A DNA stretch of 9,954 nt from Actinomycetes bacterium (GTDB taxonomy: Bacteria; Actinomycetota; Acidimicrobiia; Acidimicrobiales; UBA8190). Location of the stretch: positions 1-9,954 of the forward strand of contig JAJYAB010000046.1 of NCBI GenBank assembly GCA_021779775.1, given 5' to 3'. Positions 1 through 6,400 of the stretch are shown here, in pieces; positions within the stretch are counted from its first letter, which is position 1; the number at the start of each line of letters is the position of its first letter. The position numbers and the translations under genes were made by a program. The notes beneath the pieces were generated by a model. That model ran no database searches. It saw only the letters and a program-made list of their open reading frames with translations, and was not told where the DNA came from.

Positions 1-40
1 CAGGCCGCTCCGGATGCACGACGAAGGCGATGGTGGCCAT
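1..40 (-). CDS. nadK: NAD kinase, N-terminal fragment (cut by window edge)
   Basis: The last 40 bases read on the minus strand give ATG followed by MATIAFVVHPERP, which is the typical beginning of actinobacterial NAD kinase (first beta strand, then a VVHP-RP motif). NAD kinase phosphorylates NAD to NADP in the cytosol. The ATG lies two bases after the tlyA stop codon, so translation is probably coupled. The position right after tlyA is the established actinobacterial order (tlyA, ppnK, recN). Only 13 residues are visible, so the call rests on this short match plus context. Confidence 0.62.
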   Translation of the reverse strand, partial: MATIAFVVHPERP

Positions 41-42
41 CG

Positions 43-935
43 TCAGCCCTCCGACCCGCCGGCCTGCACCGCTGCGTCGAGCTTGGCCTGTACCGCTGTA
101 TCGAGCTTGGCATCCAGCGGAGCCGGTGCGGAGCCGGGTGTGGCACCACCGGCGGTGTGTGCCGTCGCGTGCAAGAGGTACTCGACATTGCCGGCCGGCC
201 CGACGACAGGTGATGCCATGGCTCCTATGATGCTCGCTCCGGTGCCCGCCACTGCGCAGGCCACGCGGCCAAGGGCAGCGCGGCGTAGCTCGGGGTCGCG
301 TACCACGCCACGACCCCTGCTGGCCTGCAGCCGGCCGACCTCGAACTGGGGCTTCACCAGCAGGACGAGATCCGCTCCGTGTCTCGCCATCGGCCCGGCC
401 AGCGTCCCGACCACCGCGGTGAGCGAGATGAACGACAGATCGGCGACCACCACGTCGAACGGTGGCCCGACATGCTTGCCGGGCACCTCGGCCGCAGCTC
501 GCTGGATGTCCGTCTCCGTCAGGTCGCGCACGTGAGTCTGCTCGAGCAAGGTGACCCGTGGATCGCGGCGCAACTGCTCGTGCATCTGGCCGCGGCCGAC
601 GTCGACTGCCAGCACATGGGCGGCACCGCACTGCAGCAGACAGTCGGTGAACCCGCCGGTGGAAGACCCGGCGTCGAGACATCGAGCGCCGCCTACCTGG
701 ACCACGAACCGGGCCAAGGCTGCGGCCAGCTTGCCTCCTCCGCGCGACACGTACTGGGGCGGATCCAGCAGCACGATCGGGTCAGCCGCCGACACCAGCC
801 GGGCAGGTTTGTCGGCCATAACGCCGTCGACGAGCACGATCCGTGCGTCGATGAGCTGCCGCGCCTGCTGACGGCTGGGTGCGACGCGTCGACGAACCAG
901 TTCGATGTCGAGCCGGCGCCGCGTCGGCCGTGGGC

Positions 936-939
<4 letters not shown>
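43..939 (-). CDS. tlyA: TlyA family rRNA (cytidine-2'-O)-methyltransferase
   Basis: TlyA methylates the 2'-OH of cytidines in 16S and 23S rRNA using SAM, which in mycobacteria sensitises ribosomes to capreomycin. With a start at 939 the protein has 298 residues (M. tuberculosis TlyA is about 268). Residues about 8-55 form an S4 RNA-binding domain (RRRLDIELVRRR, then SRQQARQLID). The SAM-binding loop LDAGSSTGGFTD follows near 88-99. The K-D-K-E tetrad of the FtsJ/TlyA fold is complete: K70 (SRGGGK), D167 (VVADLSFISL), K196 (LLVKPQFE) and E253 (GPAGNVEY). The first ordinary start codon, GTG at 837, would delete nearly the whole S4 domain, and no ATG, GTG or TTG lies in frame between 837 and the CTG at 937-939. 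I therefore extend to that CTG, which overlaps the stop of the upstream gene. The C-terminus carries an extra imperfect repeat (LDAKLDTAVQ, then KLDAAVQ). The family call is firm; the start is an inference. Confidence 0.9.
68..115. repeat. Two imperfect 24-bp tandem copies in the tlyA 3' end
   Basis: Positions 68-91 and 92-115 are near-identical 24-bp copies sharing TCGAGCTTGGC. They encode the repeated alanine-rich extension at the TlyA C-terminus, beyond the catalytic fold. The extension is probably a lineage-specific, dispensable tail. Confidence 0.6.
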
Positions 940-1454
<515 letters not shown>

Positions 1455-1514
1455 ACGCTATGCGCGTAGACGCGTACCGGCAACGCTCCGGACAGCGACC
1501 CTTCTGGCGAAAGT

Positions 1515-2291
1515 TCAGTTGCCGATGCCGGCCTGTGCCACCAGGGTGGCCAGGTCGTCGACCTCATCGTCTGGTTCCACTTCGAGCGGCCCATGCCCGA
1601 TCCCCGTGACGCCCGACAGGACGAGCGAATAGCGGACTCCAAGTGCCCGGGCCAGCCGGCCGTCGGTGGCGGGGCGATCACCGACAACTCGGTCAATGCG
1701 GGGTGCCCTGCTCCTGATGAGCTCCATCATCGGCCGATGTGGTTTACCGGCCCAAACGGCGTCCTGCTGCGCCGCCGTGGCGACGGCGGCGACGAGGGCC
1801 CCAGATCCGGGCAGTAGGCCCTCGGGTGTCGGGTGGGTCGGATCCTCGTTGGTGCCGATCAATCGGGCACCGCCGCGCACCGCCAGCTCGGCGCGGGTCA
1901 GTAGCCCGTAATCGAAGTCCCGGGTCATGCCCACCACGACCGCATCGGCCGGACCGGTCTCGACCACCGTCGCACCGCGTGCGGTCAGCGCTTCGACCAG
2001 ACCCGGTCCACCGCAGGCGAGCACCCTGGCGTCCGGTTCCACCATCGCTGCCGCCGCCTCGGCCGAGGTCACCAGCTCGTGTGGCCCGGATCGGATGCCG
2101 ATCCGGTCGAGCCGAGCGGCCAGATCCGATAGCGTCGGGTCGGCGTTGTTGGTGGCGAACAGCAGCGGGGTCCCGTGCCGTCGTAGTTTGTCGACGGCGT
2201 CCCCCGAACCAGGGATCTCGTGTCCTGCCAGCCAGAGGACGCCGTCCAGGTCGATCACCCATGCACCGCTGGCAGTCACCGGCGAGCCCAT
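1515..2291 (-). CDS. HAD-IIA family hydrolase (NagD/phosphoglycolate phosphatase-like)
   Basis: This 258-aa cytosolic phosphatase of the HAD-IIA subfamily probably acts on small sugar phosphates or nucleotide monophosphates; the exact substrate cannot be read from sequence. All four HAD motifs are present: motif I VIDLDGVLW with nucleophile D14 and acid/base D16, motif II ATNN at 46-49, motif III lysine K183 in WAGKPH, and motif IV GDRPATD at 204-210 for Mg2+ binding. The C2-type cap lies between motifs II and III. The length is normal for the family. The ATG at 2291 is preceded by AGGA nine bases upstream. It is the first gene of the HAD, histone-like, tlyA, nadK run, separated by 60 bp from the histone-like gene and matching Rv1692 in position. 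Confidence 0.9.
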   Translation of the reverse strand: MGSPVTASGAWVIDLDGVLWLAGHEIPGSGDAVDKLRRHGTPLLFATNNADPTLSDLAARLDRIGIRSGPHELVTSAEAAAAMVEPDARVLACGGPGLVEALTARGATVVETGPADAVVVGMTRDFDYGLLTRAELAVRGGARLIGTNEDPTHPTPEGLLPGSGALVAAVATAAQQDAVWAGKPHRPMMELIRSRAPRIDRVVGDRPATDGRLARALGVRYSLVLSGVTGIGHGPLEVEPDDEVDDLATLVAQAGIGN

Positions 2292-2358
2292 GGGGGGTCA
2301 TCCTGGCAGACGCGGTAGCGCCTCCGATACTCCGGCGGTCCAGCGAAACATGCGAGCG

Positions 2359-2516
2359 TCAGGTCATGGAGGCGAGCGCGTCGACGAACAGTGCGAGCTG
2401 CCTGGCCCTGCCGGCAGTGGAGGGAGGGCTGCGTCGACCTTGGAGTGCGGCGCTGCGCCCCCCTCCCAGCTTCGGAGCAGCACCTCCGGGTCAGGCGCAG
2501 TCCGCGCGTTCGACAT
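2359..2516 (-). pseudogene. Possible small frameshifted gene upstream of the HAD hydrolase
   Basis: An ATG at 2516 opens MSNARTAPDPEVLLRSWEGG and stops at 2364 after 50 residues with a poor-looking end. In the neighbouring frame the same stretch ends more plausibly as RQLALFVDALASMT with a stop at 2359-2361. Joining the two frames near 2400-2415 would give a small helical protein of about 50 residues, with amphipathic segments EVLLRSW and LALFVDALASM. I do not recognise a family. It could be a decayed small gene, a sequencing frameshift, or chance. The remaining stretch from 2292 to 2358 holds only the HAD leader. Confidence 0.3.
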
Positions 2517-2531
2517 CGCATCGGCCGCTCG

Positions 2532-2711
2532 GTTCAGTCTGCGGACGGCCTTGACCTGGCGCCGGGGATGCGGGGCCTGGCTCGGTGGCCCGCCAGACGC
2601 CGGGGTCGAGCGTGGCGATCGACAGGTTGCACCGGACCAGCCCGCGACCAGCGGCGTCAGCCAGCAGGTCCAGGTCTCGGAGCATCAAGGTGGACTTCGT
2701 CAATATCGTGA
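2532..2711 (-). pseudogene. Radical SAM protein (Rv2578c-like), 3' fragment after the IS insertion
   Basis: Read on the minus strand from the IS edge, this gives LTKSTLMLRDLDLLADAA, then NLSIATLDPGVWRATEPG. These are hallmark segments of the Rv2578c/spore-photolyase-like radical SAM family, immediately following the AGNPFTI that ends the other fragment. A frameshift near 2572-2576 moves the frame; the continuation HPRRQVKAVRRLN fits the family again. Resemblance stops near 2532, so roughly the C-terminal third expected for the family is absent. The unrelated ATG at 2516 follows directly, so the C-terminal part seems to have been deleted. This piece is not translated as part of a functional enzyme. 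Confidence 0.8.
2704..2711. repeat. Target site duplication, left copy (TATCGTGA)
   Basis: TATCGTGA flanks the left end of the insertion and recurs exactly at 3604-3611. Eight base pairs is the usual duplication length for IS1595-family elements. Removing one copy together with the element restores the radical SAM reading through AGNPFTI then LTKSTL. Confidence 0.88.
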
Positions 2712-2737
2712 ACGGGTTAGCGCCTTAGCGCCACCTG
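2712..2737. repeat. Left terminal inverted repeat of the IS1595-type element
   Basis: This 26-bp end pairs with the reverse complement of 3578-3603 at 22 positions; mismatches fall at positions 2, 6, 8 and 12 from the tip. The inner 14 bases CTTAGCGCCACCTG are identical and probably form the transposase binding site. Confidence 0.88.
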
Positions 2738-2746
2738 GCACAAGAT

Positions 2747-3574
2747 GTGGGTGTGGAGGCAGGATCGAGAAACCCGGGATCCCGGCTGGTCGCAGGCACC
2801 GACTACCCGGCCACCTACCGGGGCTTCGTCGAGCGGTTCCCCGATGAGGCCGCATGCCTCGGCTACCTCGAGGTGTTGCGCTGGCCGGGCGGCTTCTCCT
2901 GCCCGTCCTGCGGGCGGGTGGGCAAAGCGTGGAGAGCCAGCCGGGGGCGTCTGGTGTGTAGGGGGTGCCGCCGCCAGACCCGGGTGACCGCGGGCACCCT
3001 CTTCGACAAGACGAGGACGCCGCTTCGGACGTGGTTTGATGCGGCCTGGCACCTGAGCACCGCGAAGAACGGCCTGTCGGCACTGGCCCTCGCCGAGACG
3101 CTCGGCGTGAGCTACCAAGTCGCTTGGCCGATGCTGCACCGCTATCGGGTGGCGATGGTCCGGGCTGACCGAGAGCGCCTGGGGGGCGAGGTCGAGGTCG
3201 ACGAGACCTTCGTCGGGGGCGTCGATCACGGCGGCAAGCGCGGTCGTGGGGCTCGCAACTGCATCGTCGTGGTCGCCCTCGAGCTCAAGGCGCCGAAGGG
3301 CTTCGGCCGGGTGCGCCTGCGCCACATCCCCGATGCCTCTGGCGACAACCTGGTGCCCTTCGTCTGCGATGCCATCGCACCCGGCTCGATCGACCCCGTC
3401 CACCTGCAGGCCTACCTCGACGAGCTCACCTTCCGGTCCAACCGCCGCAACTCCCGGAGCAGAGGGCTCGTCTTCCGACGGCTCCTCGAGCAAGCGGTCA
3501 TCGCGGGTCCTATCACCGAGGCCAACGTCATCCACAGGTACTCCTGGTCCTGGCCGGTCGACTCCAAGATGTAG
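2747..3574 (+). CDS. IS1595 family transposase with internal deletion of the catalytic core
   Basis: The open frame has 275 aa; family members usually have about 310-340. Residues 52-74 hold a zinc ribbon (CPSC then CRGC) typical of the IS1595 N-terminus, followed by a helical region (SALALAETLGVSYQVAW). The RNase H-like domain begins with VEVDETFVGG, where D152 is the first catalytic aspartate, and runs to HIPDASGDNLVPFVCDAI at 194-211. After APGS (211-214) the sequence jumps to IDPVHLQAYLDELTFRSNRR, which in complete members lies about 70 residues later. The missing block normally has the second aspartate (VxTDGWxGY) and the PRVHRVxSLLKRW segment. The deletion kept the frame. The junction, near 3386-3393, is the palindrome TCGATCGA. 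The start is the GTG at 2747 or at 2753. The protein should be catalytically dead but could still bind the element ends. Confidence 0.88.
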   Translation: MGVEAGSRNPGSRLVAGTDYPATYRGFVERFPDEAACLGYLEVLRWPGGFSCPSCGRVGKAWRASRGRLVCRGCRRQTRVTAGTLFDKTRTPLRTWFDAAWHLSTAKNGLSALALAETLGVSYQVAWPMLHRYRVAMVRADRERLGGEVEVDETFVGGVDHGGKRGRGARNCIVVVALELKAPKGFGRVRLRHIPDASGDNLVPFVCDAIAPGSIDPVHLQAYLDELTFRSNRRNSRSRGLVFRRLLEQAVIAGPITEANVIHRYSWSWPVDSKM

Positions 3575-3577
3575 GGG

Positions 3578-3603
3578 CAGGTGGCGCTAAGCCGCCACCC
3601 CAT
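3578..3603. repeat. Right terminal inverted repeat of the IS1595-type element
   Basis: This is the mirror copy of the left end; it begins four bases after the transposase stop codon. The four mismatches to the left end all lie in the outer half. Confidence 0.88.
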
Positions 3604-3611
3604 TATCGTGA
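3604..3611. repeat. Target site duplication, right copy (TATCGTGA)
   Basis: This is the exact second copy of the 8-bp target duplication, adjacent to the right inverted repeat. On the minus strand it encodes part of the FTI of the interrupted radical SAM gene. Confidence 0.88.
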
Positions 3612-4072
3612 AAGGGTTCCCCGCTTCGGTCAATGCCCGGACGATCCCCTGGGTCAGGTGGTACTTCCCTTCGCATCGCTGGTAAGGACTCGTGTTTGTC
3701 CCCATGGCCACCGGCTCGCCGCGCCCAACGCGGATGGCGGAGCTCCGCCCGGACACGCTCGACCGCGTTGATCTTGACGACCAGCTTGCGCTCGAAGTCC
3801 TCCCCCGCTCCGAGCCCCAGGTACTCGTGCGTGGGACGCGCGAAGCAGTACACACAGGCGTGGCTGCACCCCCGGTAGGCGTTGATCGTGTACCGGAAGG
3901 GCATCCTCGACGCGGGCGGCACCGGGTTGACCACCCGCTTCGCGTTGACGTGGAGGAACTCCAGGCCTTCGAAGGCACCGAGCCCGATGTGGCGCTCGAG
4001 AACCTCGTCGTCGTCGAAGAGCGTCGCCTGGTCGTCATCGGACGTGCGCCAGCGGAACCTGGGATCCACCAT
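3604..4072 (-). pseudogene. Radical SAM protein (Rv2578c-like), 5' fragment before the IS insertion
   Basis: From the ATG at 4072 the protein begins MVDPRFRWRTSDDDQ and continues through LEFLHVNAKRVVN and MPFRYTINAYRGC to the iron-sulfur motif CxxxCxxC (C69, C73, C76 in RGCSHACVYCFARPTHEYL), the signature of this radical SAM family. A single extra base near 3722 (after AELRHPRWA) shifts the frame; the next frame continues correctly as GEPVAMGTNTSPYQRC and GKYHLTQGIVRALTEAGNPFTI, where the insertion cuts it. The usual GTNTDPYQ motif reads GTNTSPYQ here, a change at a well-conserved aspartate. With the insertion and the missing C-terminus the gene is dead. A GTG at 4111 would add 13 unlikely residues. 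The 80 bp between 4073 and the MFS stop shows nothing clear. Confidence 0.88.
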
Positions 4073-4152
4073 GCCGCCATTGACTCGAACATCTGTTCGC
4101 CATAGGCCCACGCATCGGACCGGACCAGTGGCATCCAGGCCCGACCGGTGGG

Positions 4153-5679
4153 TCAGTGGCCCAGATCGCCGACCACCGCCAGGCCGGCATCAGGTGCTTC
4201 ATCGCGCATCGGCCCGGCCTCGGCGCCATGGCTGTCCGGCGTGGCGCGCCGTGCCGGGACGAAGATGCCGCACGCTGCACCCGCCAGTGCCAGCAGGGCG
4301 GCGAAGCCAAACGCCCTGCCGAAGCCCGACGTCAGGGCTACCGCCTGCTCGACATGCCGGGTACGCAGCGCTGCCGTGCGGTCTGCCGCCACGGTGGCCA
4401 GGGCTGCCAGCCCGACTGACCCGCCAACCTGACGGCTGGTGTTCAGCACGCCGGATGCGAGGCCGGCTTGGTTGGGGCTGACTCCGGCGGTGGCAGCAAA
4501 GGCCAGAGGCGTGAACGCGAGGCCCATGCCCAGCGTGGCGATCGAACCGCCCCCGAACACGGTCGCCCAATACGAGGCATGCGCGTGCACGTGCCACAGC
4601 CAGGCCAGCCCGATCCCTGCCAGTGCGAGGCCCAGGACCAGGGGAGGTCGGGGACCGATCCGGTGGACGAGGCGGCTGCTGACTTGGGCTCCGACCACGA
4701 TGGCGAGGGTCTGCGGCAGGAACCCGAGCCCAGTGAGCAACGGACTGAAGTGGTCGACCTCTTGGAGGTACAGGGAGAGGAAGAGCCACATCGGGAACAT
4801 CGCCGCGCCGACGAGCAGCATCGACAGGTTGGACGCGGTGACGCCACGGGATCGGAACAACGTGAAGGGCACGAGCGGTGCTCGCCCCGGTCGCGTCTCC
4901 AGCACGGCGAAAACCCCGAGCAGGGCAGCGCCGGCTGCCAGTGGGACCAGTGTGGCCGGTGACCCCCAGGTGTGGGTGGTGGTGCCCGCCAGGGCATCCA
5001 CGATGCCCACCAGGCCACCGGTTACGACCACCGCGCCGGCGACGTCGAGCTTTGGGCGATGCTCGGCACGCGACTCGCCGAGGACCACGGTGGCGGCGAC
5101 GAGCGCGACAGCACCGACCGGCAGGTTGATGAAGAAGATCCATCGCCAACCAAGGAGGTCGGTGAGCAACCCGCCGAGGAGCGCCCCCGAGGCACCACCG
5201 GCGGCGGCCATGGCGCTCCACATGCCGAGGGCGTGTGACCGCCGTCTCGGCTCGGTGAACGACGTCGTCAGGATCGTGAGCGTCGCCGGCGAGAGCACGG
5301 CGCCCCCGATGCCCTGGAGCGCCCGAGCACCGATGAGCATCGCCTGGTCCTGCGAGATGGCGCACACCGCGCTCGCCCCGGTGAATAGGGCGAGCCCGAC
5401 CAGGAACATCCGCTTACGCCCGAAGAGGTCCCCGGCACGTCCCCCGAGGAGAAGGAAGCCGCCGAAGGCCAGGGCGTAGGCGTTGACGACCCACTGGAGG
5501 CCGCTCGTGGAGAAGTGGAGGTCGCGTTGCATGGACGGCAGGGCGACGTTCACGATGGACACGTCGAGCACCACCATGAATTGGCCGATGCAGACGATGG
5601 CGAGGACGGCCCAGGGAGGGATCCGGTGGGACGACGTGGGGGGCGGCTCCATGGCGTGCCCAACACCGGGTGCGGCCAC
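4153..5679 (-). CDS. MFS transporter, DHA2 (EmrB/QacA-like) family drug exporter
   Basis: This 508-aa polytopic inner-membrane protein probably exports toxic or drug-like compounds by proton antiport; the substrate is unknown. It fits the 14-helix DHA2 family: helix 1 carries VVLDVSIVNVALPSMQRDL (DHA2 motif D1), loop 2-3 has motif A as GGRAGDLFGRKR (residues about 79-90), the antiporter motif C region reads GGASGALLGGLLTDLLGWRW, and FINLPVGAVAL follows as in EmrB. The length is typical. I prefer the GTG at 5679 because GAGGG (5686-5690) lies 6 bases upstream; the ATG at 5652 lacks a visible ribosome binding site, and a TTG at 5712 would add 11 residues. The upstream 155-aa gene ends about 40 bp before, so co-transcription is likely. 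Confidence 0.9.
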   Translation of the reverse strand: MAAPGVGHAMEPPPTSSHRIPPWAVLAIVCIGQFMVVLDVSIVNVALPSMQRDLHFSTSGLQWVVNAYALAFGGFLLLGGRAGDLFGRKRMFLVGLALFTGASAVCAISQDQAMLIGARALQGIGGAVLSPATLTILTTSFTEPRRRSHALGMWSAMAAAGGASGALLGGLLTDLLGWRWIFFINLPVGAVALVAATVVLGESRAEHRPKLDVAGAVVVTGGLVGIVDALAGTTTHTWGSPATLVPLAAGAALLGVFAVLETRPGRAPLVPFTLFRSRGVTASNLSMLLVGAAMFPMWLFLSLYLQEVDHFSPLLTGLGFLPQTLAIVVGAQVSSRLVHRIGPRPPLVLGLALAGIGLAWLWHVHAHASYWATVFGGGSIATLGMGLAFTPLAFAATAGVSPNQAGLASGVLNTSRQVGGSVGLAALATVAADRTAALRTRHVEQAVALTSGFGRAFGFAALLALAGAACGIFVPARRATPDSHGAEAGPMRDEAPDAGLAVVGDLGH

Positions 5680-5721
5680 ATCCTTCCCTCGCCAGGTTGC
5701 CGGCCGGCGCAAGCCCGTGCT

Positions 5722-6189
5722 TCAACCCGCTCGGTGGACGTCAGCGAGCCACCACCCGGTCAGCGGGACCCGCGTCAGCAGGTGGGCGGCCGCCACCAGC
5801 CATGCCACGACCTCCCGTGGAAGCTCCTGGGCGCCGATGGCGATGACCAGCCCACGCCGCGGATGATCCTGACGGACCACCCAGCCGGGCCGGGGCCCGG
5901 CACCGTGCTCGACGAGGCGCAGCGCTGCCCGGGTGCCCGAAGCATGCTGCACCCCGAGCTCGTCAGGTTGGCCTGACTTGCCTGGGACCCAGGTGCACAG
6001 CGGGACATACATGGGCCGGCTGCCGAGTAGTGCCAGCAGGCCACTGGCAGCGGGCGGTGCGTCCTCCGGTCGGATGCCCGGGCGGAGATTGACCCATCCC
6101 CGGCCCACCGTCCGCACCTCGTCGACAGCGCGGACAGCGGGCTTGAGGTCCGCCTCGCCGAATTCGACGTGGTCGATCTTTCGGGTCAC
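5722..6189 (-). CDS. Conserved-looking hypothetical protein, 155 aa
   Basis: I do not recognise a named family, but the protein looks genuine. It starts at the GTG at 6189 with an N-terminal acidic/basic stretch (IDHVEFGEADLKPAVRAV), then a GWVNLRPGI strand, a proline-rich turn, VPLCTWVPG, GVQHASGTRA and GWVVRQDHPRRGLVI, and ends with a hydrophobic helix (VVAWLVAAAHLL) and TGWWLADVHRAG. Tryptophan-rich segments and HPRRG suggest a small soluble alpha/beta domain. Actinobacterial hypothetical proteins of similar build exist to my knowledge, but no function can be assigned. It is on the same strand as, and just upstream of, the MFS exporter, and its start overlaps a short upstream ORF stop as GTGA. 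Confidence 0.72.
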   Translation of the reverse strand: MTRKIDHVEFGEADLKPAVRAVDEVRTVGRGWVNLRPGIRPEDAPPAASGLLALLGSRPMYVPLCTWVPGKSGQPDELGVQHASGTRAALRLVEHGAGPRPGWVVRQDHPRRGLVIAIGAQELPREVVAWLVAAAHLLTRVPLTGWWLADVHRAG

Positions 6190-6362
6190 GTCGAATGGAC
6201 GGCGACGAGCCTCCCCGCAGCCGGTGCCAGCCCGCAGACCTCGTCGGCTCCGGCGACAGCTGGCATCCCCTGCTGTCGCCGTGCCACCACCGCCATGGCG
6301 CCGGAGTCATCTGCTGCTCGGGCGGCTGGCGGCGCCTCGACCAGGTCCATGGCGGCGACCAT
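6186..6362 (-). CDS. Possible small protein upstream of the 155-aa gene
   Basis: An open frame ending in LAPAAGRLVAVHST stops at the TGA at 6186-6188, overlapping the GTG start of the 155-aa gene by four bases (GTGA), a pattern often seen in coupled actinobacterial genes. The ATG at 6362 gives 58 aa beginning MVAAMDLVEAPPAARAADDS; the ATG at 6392 gives 68 aa. Either start lies within 40 bp of the divergent methyltransferase start, leaving little promoter space. No ribosome binding site is clear and I recognise no family. It fills what is otherwise a 210-bp gap. Confidence 0.35.
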   Translation of the reverse strand: MVAAMDLVEAPPAARAADDSGAMAVVARRQQGMPAVAGADEVCGLAPAAGRLVAVHST

Positions 6363-6386
6363 AACCGCGGTGGGGATGGCCCGCGG

Positions 6387-6392
6387 TACCAT
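6387..6392 (+). promoter_or_regulatory. Possible -10 element TACCAT of a leaderless transcript
   Basis: TACCAT fits the actinobacterial TANNNT -10 pattern and lies eight bases before the GTG at 6401, so transcription would begin at or next to the start codon. No ribosome binding site precedes that GTG, which agrees with leaderless translation. No convincing -35 box is visible. Confidence 0.3.
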
Positions 6393-6400
6393 CGCTGGCC

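Larger units (their letters stand above)
2712..3603 (+). mobile_element. IS1595-family insertion sequence, internally deleted, 892 bp
   Basis: The element is bounded by 26-bp imperfect inverted repeats (2712-2737 and 3578-3603; 22 of 26 positions match, with CTTAGCGCCACCTG identical) and by the 8-bp duplication TATCGTGA. It carries one plus-strand transposase gene, opposite in orientation to the radical SAM gene it interrupts. It is shorter than a usual IS1595 member (about 1.0-1.1 kb) because about 200 bp is missing from the transposase. The insertion fell inside the codons for FTI/LTK of the target gene. The exact duplication suggests a fairly recent insertion, although the target has decayed further. 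Autonomous movement is unlikely; mobilisation in trans by an intact relative is possible. Confidence 0.9.

Noticed and set aside
2717..3535. Minus-strand frame of 272 codons across the insertion element
   Set aside because: It is the shadow of the transposase, whose zinc ribbon and DDE-type motifs are clear on the plus strand.
4199..5365. Second minus-strand frame of 388 codons inside the exporter region
   Set aside because: It is out of frame with the MFS gene, is rich in Arg, His and Pro, and has no membrane helices or domains.
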